A stretch of 64,000 nt of DNA from Sphaerolaimus hirsutus (taxonomy: Eukaryota > Nematoda > Chromadorea > Monhysterida > Sphaerolaimidae). The notes beneath the pieces were generated by a model. The model made no database searches, was not told the origin of the DNA, and was given only the letters and a program-made list of their open reading frames with translations. The stretch is taken from the NCBI GenBank assembly GCA_964036195.1, contig OZ038453.1, positions 28,400,997 to 28,464,996 on the forward strand, read 5' to 3'. Both the position numbers and the translations under genes were made by a program. Shown here one piece after another: positions 41,170-49,814 of the stretch (position 1 is the stretch's first letter; the number at the start of each line of letters is the position of its first letter).

Positions 41170-44100
41170 ATGACAAACAATGGCGCAAACCAGACGGCGG
41201 CTCCGGCGCTGGAAGACAGGTACGCAAAGGTCAATAATGCGAATTTAATTTACCAAGCTACCATAATGGACCTGGACCCGGTGCAAACAACGCCATCCTG
41301 TGCACAATGGACACCCAAAAAGGCATGTGAAGCCGCAAAGAAATGGGCAAACATGATGAGTCAGGCGAGACCGGTTGGCGCGTTCTCACAGAATGGTGAA
41401 CCAGGGGACTTGCGTATGGTGACACTAATTAAAATTGCTATGAATTTATGGGGAAGTGACCCAGTCGCCGAGGTACCTAGGGTGGAACATTTTCTGCAGG
41501 AATTCGAAGCGCACCACAGCGCACATGGCGATGATATAGTTGACCTGACGACTGCGTACCAGCAACATAATCAAGCCCTACAAAATCAGAACGCGACGCT
41601 GGGAGGAAATTCACCGGCCAGTGGCCAGCAGCCGATAGTGCTGACCAATGGTCAAACAGCGCCTTTACAGTCATCAACGGTACCAGCGGCGCCCCCGTCG
41701 GCAGCTGGAACAAACCAGGTGAGAACTGTTACGCAGCGACGCGCTCGATCCCGCTCGCCGGCGTCTTCAAGAAGCTCGTCAGCTACATCTGAAGTGGCGC
41801 GGCCCACGGACCCGGGACAAAATTGGCAATTAGAACAAAGCAATGCGGCGGTCATTACAGCCCTAGCACAACAATGTGGATATTTTCGCGGCAAACCAAA
41901 TGAGGGTTTCAGGGACTGGAGAAGGAGCTGGGATACGGTATGTGATGCGCTGCGCATAAAATTACAGGAGCGGAAGCCGCTGGTAAAATTGTTTTTAAAA
42001 GGCAGTGCTAGAGCCATTTTCAACACTCGATACAGAGAACTGCGTGACCTGAACTACAAGGACATGATGCAGGCACTGGAAAAGTTCTATGAAAACCCGA
42101 ATGACAAACATCATGCACAGAGAGAGATTTTTGAGACGCGACAGGGCGCAGATGAGTCGGTACTGGAATGGGCGGTACATTTGGAAAAATTGATAAAACG
42201 CGCCTATCCAGGCATGGGTCATGAAAAACGAGGTGACACATGCATGATAAAATTCCATGGAGGACTGAGAAATGAAATTCGGCGCAATGTACCTGTCACG
42301 GCTTCTATCACTTGGAAGGAGATGGTTGACAACGCACGCGCACAAGAAAGCTTTCTGGAAGCCGAACAGAGTCAGAATAAGGGAGAAAAATCCAAACAGG
42401 ATGTAGTTGCCAGTGCGACCGACAAGGTAATGGACAGGTTGATGGCGCTGAATATGCCCGCCATGGCTGGATTGCCGTCCCAGGCCGACAAGACGCTAGA
42501 GACAATGGAACAGAAAATGACTGAGAGTGTTGCTAAATTTGACTCGGTGCACCAAGAGATAGCGAAGAAATTAGCGCAACTGGGCGCGTTGGAAGGTAAA
42601 CTTTTGGGATTGAATAGAGACCCCCCTAAATTGCCCCCACGAAAATTTGACAAAGGATGTTGGGAATGTGGCTCTGAAGAGCACATCAGATATGAGTGCC
42701 CCAAACTAACTCCAGAACAAAGGGAACAGTATTTCAAAAGGAGCCGCGGCGGCGGAGCATCCAGAGGAAATGGACGTGGGCGCGGCGGAGGACAACGTGG
42801 TGGCTATCAGAGAAATGATCAAGCCCAAGCGATGCAGCCAGGTATGATGCCCATGCAATACGCATATCCGCAGTGGCAACCAGCTCAGCCGATGCCTGTG
42901 CAGCCGGCGCAGACGGTACAGAGGGCTGGTGATATGAACATGCAACCGCAGATGATGGCTTATCAAACGCCGCCAGCTAATTGGATGGCTATGGGGCCGG
43001 ATGGGCGCATGCAGCAATATAACATGCAACCGGTACAGGTAAGCAATCCCCACGTAGAGTCGCTGAACCCCACGCGAGTGACCAGTACGACTGGAATGAC
43101 CATGCATGTGCGCGAAGATGATCGCTGCATGATGATACGTCCCGTTAATAAATTAATCCCTGTGATGCAAGGCTTGGAATTAGAGGCAGATGAACCTGAC
43201 GAACTGGTTCCAGAGTCACCCGAAGAACAGCAGCGCACTACGGGAATGCATGTGCTCGCGCAAGAGCGGGAATTCTGGATCAAACCATGGGCCTACATGC
43301 GAACCGAGAAAGGTTACTTGTTTCGAACTACCTGGCTGGCCTTTCTACGCAGGATCAGAATGCATGATTTGAGAGAAACAGACTGTACGTTGTGGCCTAA
43401 TTGCCCTGCGGACGACCACTCGGACACGCTGACTGAGGTGCCCTTGGACGTGCTCATGAACATCAGTCTGGACCCGTTTCTGTACGCCACGCCGGCTGCT
43501 CTGCCGCCGCGTACTGGATCCAGCAACCAGGTAGACAGGTATATGGGTTTTCTGTCTACTGAGGAAGGGGTGCGCCCCGCGCCGCGCGCGTACTCAGAAC
43601 CCCCCTACATGCCCCAGGTCGCACAGTCACTGTTTTTTGTATTGGCAATTGGGTTAATTATAATGGGATTAGCTTTGTTGCCGGGTGCGGGCGCGACTAC
43701 CATGCCCTCGTTTCCACTGCTCTGCAGTGACTTGACGGATCACTACGATTTATACACGTACCCCCCCCTACCAAATTGCACGGCTATTGTGGACACTACG
43801 GCATCATTAGAACGGCCTCGAAAATTGACACTGACCATCTACAAACAAAATATGGTGGAATATCGTGCGGCAGCGCACAGGTGTGTGGCCTCTACCAGAA
43901 CGGCAAGGACGTATCAGAACTTCTGGGGCGACGTCACGCTGGAAAAGTTTGATTCTAACCCCCGATCTGTGGGCGCCGCCGAGTGCGAAGGCATGATTAA
44001 ATATCATAAATGCAATAATGGGCCTATGACCCCTGTGAGTGATTTGGACAACGCATGGGACACCCAATACCCCACCAATGTTAGCTACTCAGGACATGGA

Positions 44101-46890
44101 TTGTACTGTTGCAAATGGGTGAGTGAAACGACGCCACACTGTGGGCTGTTTCGAGGGGAAGTACGAATGAGATATGGAGCTAACACCATGCAAAGCACGC
44201 TGGGTGAGGTTAGCAAGTGCAATTATGAAATGGGTGCATGCACACTAGAAGACGGCAGCCAATTAACATGGAAACCGAACCCGAAGGCGGAATGCCCTTA
44301 TGAAAAATGGCGCGAAATGCATGGACGCATTAGACAGGATATCTGGCTAGCCGATGATCACACACTATCACTGTCTTTCAGAGCACATGAAGAGGTTGAA
44401 TCATGCGGCATCAAACTATGGAAATCGGATCAGGATATAGTAGTGGCCCCATTTGAAAAGGCAGTGATTCGAAGCGTCAGACAAAAACGAGCGCAAGGGC
44501 GACCCACGCTGGGAATAGTGAGCGCAGGCCAATTAGCAGCCAGCATGCAGGCGGTATACGAAACAGCAGAACAAACCATGCGTGCACAGGCCGTAGCCAC
44601 CTGCAAGAATGTGCAACACTTCCAAGAATTTGTGCGCCTGGCTATGAGTGAACACGCCACTACGACAGCCCGCTGGTACATGAATGATAATGAAATAATT
44701 GCCAAACCCGCGCCGGACGGATTTTTGGTTCACAAATGCTTCGCGGTAAAAACATACGAGATCATGAAAGAGGAAAAGTCTCCAGAATGTTATGAAACAG
44801 TACCTGTGCAAGTTAGTGTGCACGGGCAAAATGTGACGTTGCACATGAATAGGTTGACAAACATTTTGCACTTTCAAGCGATCCCGGGATCATGCACCAA
44901 TGCTCACAATCGTGTGGTAATGTTAAATGGACAGTGGTACAAATATCTACCGGAAGTAGGTGGCCTGGAACATTTACCTATGTATAACACACACAGTTTC
45001 CCACAGAAATGGCAACAGGAAAAGGTTAAGGATGTGCATCATCAGATTTTTGCCGCCACGACCATGTACAACTTGTCAGAACTATTGCCGACGACCACCC
45101 TAAATGACGTATGGCATGCATATTCAATCGTGCGGCAAATTACGCAGGGGGCGGAGCCAAAGGTGGAATCACACATGCAACGGCATCGAACCTTGGCAAA
45201 ATCGGTATTGGCGCTGGGATGGTGGGATTTTGACACCTGGCGCACCTGGCTACAAGTATGGATTTACCTAATATGTGCACTAGTCACCATGCAGTATCTG
45301 CTAGCCGCGCTCATGGCTGCAGCGCCGGAAATGGCCGTGACTATGGTGAACCGAGCAAAGGAAAAAATCAGAAAACGACCAAAGACAGAAGAAAAATCCA
45401 ATGTCATCGTCGAACTGGCTGAGGACCGCCCTAGCGAACAGGTGAAGGTAAGAACGGTAATTAACCCGTGCGTGGGAATGCCAAGTGGCATGCCCACACT
45501 CACGGGCGCGCGTCGTTTTCCCGCTATACAATACAGTATCAACAGAAAATGCGATCTGGAAGAAGAATCGGTATGCATGATCACTTTCTCGACGGAAGAA
45601 AGAGATAACATACATCAAGTAGCCAACCGACGTGAAGAAATCGTGCATGTGTACTACAGCCCATCCATTACCATAACCATCGATGGGAGAGAATATCGAA
45701 GATGTCTACTGGACACAGGCGCCATGCGTTCATTATGCAACAGAGACGTGCTGATGCGGCACAAGGAAAAGGCTACTAAGCATGATGAAGTTTCACCTAT
45801 TGGAGCCCTCAGGTGTGCAGCAGATTCGAAACTTTTGGTATTGGGACAGATGGAAATACCGGTAACCATGGGAAACCACACCTTCGGGATTGTGTTTCAG
45901 GCAGTGAACGGATTAGCAGGTGAAATCCTAATTGGCGCAGACGTCCTGCGGCACATGGTGGTAGACCTACCTGCAAGGGAACTACGAATCCCTACGGCTA
46001 ACGCGATAATTCCGTTTGACAACCCCGACCCGGAAGTGCAGCAGCGCAGAATGTACGCTATTGTGAACGAAAAAATAGAAATTCTGGCTAGACATGAAGC
46101 GCTAGTGACGGCGAAATTATCTGCCCCCATGGATGAAAAGTTATTTACGGTCATGGGATTGGATACGGTAGGCGAACGCTGTGGAGTTATGGCCGCTTCA
46201 GCGGCATATGAAACCAGTGCCCCCGTGTTTCAGGTGAGATGTGCAAATGTGCGAAACCAGCCCGTAGTGCTACAGGTAGGACAGCACATTGCAGTGGTCG
46301 AACCAGTGGACTGCGTGCTGAAGGTGAAACCTGGAGACCCCCCCGCTGAATGGGTGAAGCAGTGCTATGACAGAGATGTGTGTCAACAGGTTCAAGCGAC
46401 TGAACCCCCCCCCAAAGTAGCCGAAGACAAATTAGGACCCCCACTGCAAGTTGCATGTCCAGATGGACACGTGATGGAATTCACCGTGCCAGAAACATTG
46501 ACGGACGAACGCAGAGAGGAACTGAAAAAGGTGATTTTGCAGTACAAAGAAGCTTTTGCCCGACATAAGTACGACATCGGCTACAGCGAATTAGTGGACT
46601 ACCGGTTGCAATTAGTGGATAAAAAACCAATTGCATGCAGAATGTACCGGTTGAGTCTGGATGATCAGCAATACTTAGAAAATCATTTGAGATGCCTCAT
46701 CGAGCACGACATCGTGGAACCCAGTACGAGCCCGTATTGTGCCCCCACGTTGGTGGTATCCAAACCGGATGGATCGAAGCGGATGGTAATTGATTACAGA
46801 CGCCTGAACGCTGTTTTGCACGCTCCCCAATTCCCATTACCCCGCTTAGATGAAACAGTCGAATCTTTATGTAGCTGCAAGTATTTTTAG
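40207..46890 (+). CDS. gag-pol: ORF1: Gag - glycoprotein-like - aspartic protease - N-terminal RT polyprotein
   Basis: This single frame stays open from just after TAA 40204-40206 to TAG 46888-46890. Its first ATG is at 41170, so the upstream 321 codons (acidic, Ser/Gln-rich) need a non-AUG start or splicing. Order by nucleotide position: Gag capsid-like region 41820-42375 (FRGKPNEGFRDW ... FYENPNDKHH), CCHC knuckle 42658-42699 (CWECGSEEHIRYEC), RGG-rich tail 42742-42820, Met/Gln/Pro-rich linker, hydrophobic segment 43621-43690, cysteine-rich glycoprotein-like ectodomain with RQKR 44479-44490, second hydrophobic segment 45250-45320, basic tail, retropepsin (LLDTGA, 45703-45723; ILIGADVL, 45925-45948), linker, and the first RT blocks (KPDGSKRMVIDYRR, 46762-46803). 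RT stops after CSCKYF and continues in ORF2. An Env-like segment between Gag and protease is very unusual. Strong donor-like CAGGTAAG sites at 40727 and 43039 allow spliced forms. Confidence 0.88.
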   Translation, partial: ASHKVFCLGRLINASTKNGFTDNESPQRELRSRGPASLQGDTIEQVWHAALEKQKQARRRARQQKAGQEVDAQLAAAESQAGDSESNDSVNPETEAPEALEESESQRWSGQTAEDTPVIRLSTVEGAGPAPDSFSQWKTPAVQAAARQLTSSAEAEEAPGTSRQAAGKEAGKTGKWSKLQRTLGWSAGSSSISPGVRSGSEVGSDGYVGDSEPLGQPSIQRDYPLIAAELGATADQFPVIENTVEELLETAAQSGDTSPALQLSPPKSTSTPRDVSGNSSRNLSSDQSRSQSATAKARRQLIKTEFSSKPPVIIISSSASRMTNNGANQTAAPALEDRYAKVNNANLIYQATIMDLDPVQTTPSCAQWTPKKACEAAKKWANMMSQARPVGAFSQNGEPGDLRMVTLIKIAMNLWGSDPVAEVPRVEHFLQEFEAHHSAHGDDIVDLTTAYQQHNQALQNQNATLGGNSPASGQQPIVLTNGQTAPLQSSTVPAAPPSAAGTNQVRTVTQRRARSRSPASSRSSSATSEVARPTDPGQNWQLEQSNAAVITALAQQCGYFRGKPNEGFRDWRRSWDTVCDALRIKLQERKPLVKLFLKGSARAIFNTRYRELRDLNYKDMMQALEKFYENPNDKHHAQREIFETRQGADESVLEWAVHLEKLIKRAYPGMGHEKRGDTCMIKFHGGLRNEIRRNVPVTASITWKEMVDNARAQESFLEAEQSQNKGEKSKQDVVASATDKVMDRLMALNMPAMAGLPSQADKTLETMEQKMTESVAKFDSVHQEIAKKLAQLGALEGKLLGLNRDPPKLPPRKFDKGCWECGSEEHIRYECPKLTPEQREQYFKRSRGGGASRGNGRGRGGGQRGGYQRNDQAQAMQPGMMPMQYAYPQWQPAQPMPVQPAQTVQRAGDMNMQPQMMAYQTPPANWMAMGPDGRMQQYNMQPVQVSNPHVESLNPTRVTSTTGMTMHVREDDRCMMIRPVNKLIPVMQGLELEADEPDELVPESPEEQQRTTGMHVLAQEREFWIKPWAYMRTEKGYLFRTTWLAFLRRIRMHDLRETDCTLWPNCPADDHSDTLTEVPLDVLMNISLDPFLYATPAALPPRTGSSNQVDRYMGFLSTEEGVRPAPRAYSEPPYMPQVAQSLFFVLAIGLIIMGLALLPGAGATTMPSFPLLCSDLTDHYDLYTYPPLPNCTAIVDTTASLERPRKLTLTIYKQNMVEYRAAAHRCVASTRTARTYQNFWGDVTLEKFDSNPRSVGAAECEGMIKYHKCNNGPMTPVSDLDNAWDTQYPTNVSYSGHGLYCCKWVSETTPHCGLFRGEVRMRYGANTMQSTLGEVSKCNYEMGACTLEDGSQLTWKPNPKAECPYEKWREMHGRIRQDIWLADDHTLSLSFRAHEEVESCGIKLWKSDQDIVVAPFEKAVIRSVRQKRAQGRPTLGIVSAGQLAASMQAVYETAEQTMRAQAVATCKNVQHFQEFVRLAMSEHATTTARWYMNDNEIIAKPAPDGFLVHKCFAVKTYEIMKEEKSPECYETVPVQVSVHGQNVTLHMNRLTNILHFQAIPGSCTNAHNRVVMLNGQWYKYLPEVGGLEHLPMYNTHSFPQKWQQEKVKDVHHQIFAATTMYNLSELLPTTTLNDVWHAYSIVRQITQGAEPKVESHMQRHRTLAKSVLALGWWDFDTWRTWLQVWIYLICALVTMQYLLAALMAAAPEMAVTMVNRAKEKIRKRPKTEEKSNVIVELAEDRPSEQVKVRTVINPCVGMPSGMPTLTGARRFPAIQYSINRKCDLEEESVCMITFSTEERDNIHQVANRREEIVHVYYSPSITITIDGREYRRCLLDTGAMRSLCNRDVLMRHKEKATKHDEVSPIGALRCAADSKLLVLGQMEIPVTMGNHTFGIVFQAVNGLAGEILIGADVLRHMVVDLPARELRIPTANAIIPFDNPDPEVQQRRMYAIVNEKIEILARHEALVTAKLSAPMDEKLFTVMGLDTVGERCGVMAASAAYETSAPVFQVRCANVRNQPVVLQVGQHIAVVEPVDCVLKVKPGDPPAEWVKQCYDRDVCQQVQATEPPPKVAEDKLGPPLQVACPDGHVMEFTVPETLTDERREELKKVILQYKEAFARHKYDIGYSELVDYRLQLVDKKPIACRMYRLSLDDQQYLENHLRCLIEHDIVEPSTSPYCAPTLVVSKPDGSKRMVIDYRRLNAVLHAPQFPLPRLDETVESLCSCKYF
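43618..45400 (+). other. glycoprotein (Env)-like domain inside ORF1
   Basis: A hydrophobic stretch (SLFFVLAIGLIIMGLALLPG) that could act as signal or anchor precedes about 510 residues. These include eleven Cys before and four after a furin-type RQKR (44479-44490), four N-glycosylation sequons (NCT, NVS, NVT, NLS), and a second hydrophobic segment (WIYLICALVTMQYLLAALMA) followed by a basic KEKIRKRPK tail. That is the plan of a class-I-like surface/transmembrane glycoprotein. The pattern CYETVPV, later Cys, then NGQWYKYLP in the second half recalls the chuvirus/bornavirus-type glycoprotein group. I hold that family assignment only weakly. It lies between Gag and protease in one frame, so topology or splicing must separate it from Pol. 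Confidence 0.65.
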
Positions 46891-49588
46891 CAGTGCTGAC
46901 ATAAATCAAGCTTTCTATAACATTGCTTTGCATCCAGATGATCGACACATCACGTCATTCAGAAATGTTTTTGGACAATTTCAACTGAAACGTTTACCAA
47001 TGGGATTAAAATGCTCACCCAGTTTAGCGCAGCGCTGTTTTGAATTAGCTATGGCCGGCTTAATACATCGAAATGTGTTATTATACATCGACGATTTACT
47101 GATTTATAGTGCAACCTGGGAAACACATTTATATGACATAGGGCAGGTATTGGAAAGATTAATTAGGAATAATTTCAAAATTAGCCCAAAAAAGTGTTTC
47201 TTCGCACGCGTCACAGCTGTACGTTTTCTAGGATTTATGATTGGCTGTGACGGCGTGTGCGTACCAGATGATAAATGGCACATAATTCAGGACTGGCCGG
47301 TACCCACTACCGTAAAAGAGGTCAAAGGATTTCTGGGAGCTATCGGTTTTTTCAGACGCATGATTCACAGATGCGCAGAGCTAGCTGTACCCTTGTCAAA
47401 TCTCACGCGTACGGGGCCAAGAGAAAATTACAATAGCGACACCCCGGTGGATTTGACATCGAAACCCAAGGCACTGGAAGCTTTCCATAAGCTCAAGGAA
47501 GCATTGTTAGGAAGCCCATGTCTGCAATTTCCCGATCCTAAACGTATGTTTATAATTATCACGGACGCCTCTAAAATTGCTGTTGCAGGCGTGCTAGCAC
47601 AACGAGCGGAGGACGAGAAAATACTACATGCATGTGCCTTTTACAGCCAGAAGTTAGGCGCAACCCAAAGCAAATGGCCAGCAATTTCACTAGAAGCATG
47701 TGCAATCTACGAAAGTATACGTAACTGGCATTGTTATCTGGCGGGACGGCCCTTTGAAGTCTGGACCGACGCCAAGAGTATTTCATGGGTAAAAAATCCT
47801 AATTTAGAGACTACCCCGCACGCCATGCTACACAAGTTCGCTTTAGCAATTACGCCGTACCAAATCACGTTCAAGCACTTGAGGGGAAAAAGCAATGAAC
47901 TAGCTGATGCATTATCTAGAAGACAAGACGCACCAGTGGTATTCGACGAGAAAAAGGACCTGGATGAGGCTTTTGAGCAGTTTGCACAAGTTACATGCCG
48001 TGAAATCGCTATCCCGCACGATAAGCAGGTTACGGTAGCTGCGGCGCGCAGGGCAGCGTACCAGCCAATCAACGAACGAAGCGGCGTAAACGAGGAGGCG
48101 GAGTTACTGCGACCAATCAGCGACCGGACGCGCGGGCGAAAAGAGGCGGAGTCACCCGGGCTGCGAGAGCGGCAGCGGAATGCGGAAGCGCCTGGAACTG
48201 GAACAATGGCTGGTGGTTCAGGAGCCGGAAATGGAGTTGTTTCGGGTTTAACGGGTGCGACTAAGCGCAGTACAATCATGGCACTACCTCCCATGACCCC
48301 GGTTGATAAGTTGAAACGGCTACAAGCAGAAGAACCGTACATAGCCACAACTATAGAAGTGTGTCGCGCAGATAATTTTTACAGCGCCGCGCCGTATTTT
48401 ATTGATCAATACGGTTTATTACGCCGACAAGCGGGAACGTCCCAGATACCAGGTGTACAATTATACGACCCAGTGTGTATTCCATCGGAATTAGTTCCAT
48501 TCGTGTTAGAATTAGCTCACAATCACCCCACAGCGGGCCATTTAGGAATAATAAAAACATTTGAAAGATTACAGGAATTCGCGTGGTTTCCAGGAATGCA
48601 ACCAGAAAGTGCGCGCTGGGTTGCCACCTGCCCTTCGTGCAACGCCAAGAAAGGTCTCAGAGCGGCAATGCGAACTCAAATGGTGTGCCGCCAGGTAGCC
48701 AAAAGGCCAGGTGATGTGATAGCAGTAGACGCAATAGGACCTTTACTAACCACGAAACGCAGAAACCGACATGTGTTAGTATTTGTTGATCAGTGCACAC
48801 GTTTTGGAATTGCTGTGCCCGTTCCCGACATAAAACAAGACACAGTATCATTTGCATTTCTGTTGCACATTTTGCCTATATTTAGTGTGCCGGCCATTAT
48901 ACTCAGTGATAACGCCCCTAGCTTTACCGAGGGCACTTTTGCCAAGCTTTTACAATATTTGAACGCGACCCAACATACATCATTTGCGTACACCCCCAAG
49001 AGCAACGGAATGGTGGAACGTAGGAATGGTGTTCTGATGGAAATAGTATCTCACTACGTAAATCGTACACATGACGATTGGGACATACATTTAGGCGCCG
49101 CTGTACATGCGTACAATACGTCAAAACACCCTTCCTTGCAAACCACCCCCTATGCGTTGCTATTTGGCAAGCCTGCTGCGTCTATGTGGGAGCGTATGAT
49201 CGAGCCTCCCCCCGACACTGAGGCATTGCCCTCATTGCCGCATAAGCGCGCTCTTATAACCACCGCACGCGAAGCAGCGCACACCGCCTTAGCAAAGGCG
49301 CAGCAAAAGGAGCAATTTTACGCCAATCGCCGTGCGCGCCGATTGAATGTGCAACGCGGGCAAGCAGTACGCGTATACACGCCGTGTATTACTCAGTTGA
49401 CAGGCCCCAGTAAGAAATTCGCGCCTCGCTTTATCGGCCCGTATGAGTGCATTGATTATGCCCACCCATTAGTGACTTTATTCAACAATATTAATAAGAA
49501 AATTTATGTAGTTCATGCAGACCGTTGCAAGGCAACCAGTGAATATTTAATTCCCCCTTCTTACAGTGAATTATACGGCGACGACTAA
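46850..49588 (+). CDS. pol: ORF2: rest of reverse transcriptase, RNase H, integrase
   Basis: This frame is +1 relative to ORF1 and takes over RT homology at the codon after the ORF1 stop (from 46889, SSADINQAF). The ATG at 46850 overlaps RT coding of ORF1 and is probably not a real start. RT catalytic YIDD at residues 79-82 (47084-47095). RNase H: ITDAS (~238), SLEACAIYE (~282), WTDAK (~304). A ~100-residue Arg/Glu/Gly-rich spacer follows. Integrase: zinc site H559-x4-H564-x29-C594-x2-C597; catalytic D627, D687 and E723, with exactly 35 residues between the last two; C-terminal GPY module (FIGPYECI, ~862-869). This is the PR-RT-RH-IN order of Ty3/Gypsy. All catalytic residues are present. Expression most simply requires a +1 shift from ORF1, or the break is a mutation or sequence error. 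Confidence 0.9.
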   Translation: MKQSNLYVAASIFSSADINQAFYNIALHPDDRHITSFRNVFGQFQLKRLPMGLKCSPSLAQRCFELAMAGLIHRNVLLYIDDLLIYSATWETHLYDIGQVLERLIRNNFKISPKKCFFARVTAVRFLGFMIGCDGVCVPDDKWHIIQDWPVPTTVKEVKGFLGAIGFFRRMIHRCAELAVPLSNLTRTGPRENYNSDTPVDLTSKPKALEAFHKLKEALLGSPCLQFPDPKRMFIIITDASKIAVAGVLAQRAEDEKILHACAFYSQKLGATQSKWPAISLEACAIYESIRNWHCYLAGRPFEVWTDAKSISWVKNPNLETTPHAMLHKFALAITPYQITFKHLRGKSNELADALSRRQDAPVVFDEKKDLDEAFEQFAQVTCREIAIPHDKQVTVAAARRAAYQPINERSGVNEEAELLRPISDRTRGRKEAESPGLRERQRNAEAPGTGTMAGGSGAGNGVVSGLTGATKRSTIMALPPMTPVDKLKRLQAEEPYIATTIEVCRADNFYSAAPYFIDQYGLLRRQAGTSQIPGVQLYDPVCIPSELVPFVLELAHNHPTAGHLGIIKTFERLQEFAWFPGMQPESARWVATCPSCNAKKGLRAAMRTQMVCRQVAKRPGDVIAVDAIGPLLTTKRRNRHVLVFVDQCTRFGIAVPVPDIKQDTVSFAFLLHILPIFSVPAIILSDNAPSFTEGTFAKLLQYLNATQHTSFAYTPKSNGMVERRNGVLMEIVSHYVNRTHDDWDIHLGAAVHAYNTSKHPSLQTTPYALLFGKPAASMWERMIEPPPDTEALPSLPHKRALITTAREAAHTALAKAQQKEQFYANRRARRLNVQRGQAVRVYTPCITQLTGPSKKFAPRFIGPYECIDYAHPLVTLFNNINKKIYVVHADRCKATSEYLIPPSYSELYGDD

Positions 49589-49814
49589 AATTGATTAATT
49601 AGCTGATTAATTAGCCGTTACGACCATCGCCGTCGCGTCAAACAACACGGAACCAGGTATAACAGGTATGAAGCGTGTGTGAAAGTGTGCGTGTGTTTTT
49701 AGGAAGCTCGTGCACCCCTTTTGCCCACGGGCAACTGGACCGCACGAGTTCTTATTACTTTCCCCGTTCATAAAACTTCGTAATTAATTATTTTATCACA
49801 TTGTTATAATTATA
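49589..49814 (+). other. ORF2-ORF3 spacer with candidate splice acceptor
   Basis: 226-nt gap. TGTGCGTGTGTTTTTAG|GAAG (AG at 49701-49702) is a plausible 3' splice site about 110 nt before the helicase ATG. With the donor at 40726/40727 it could make a subgenomic mRNA, as retroviruses do for env. Confidence 0.4.

Noticed and set aside
46850..46888. ATG at 46850 as the real start of Pol
   Set aside because: It lies inside RT sequence read in the other frame; starting there would drop the first RT blocks. A shift from ORF1, or a lesion, explains the structure better.
47734..48348. 204-aa antisense ORF opposite integrase/RNase H spacer
   Set aside because: It is the reverse-strand shadow of ORF2, low in complexity, with no motif; the forward frame is clearly coding.
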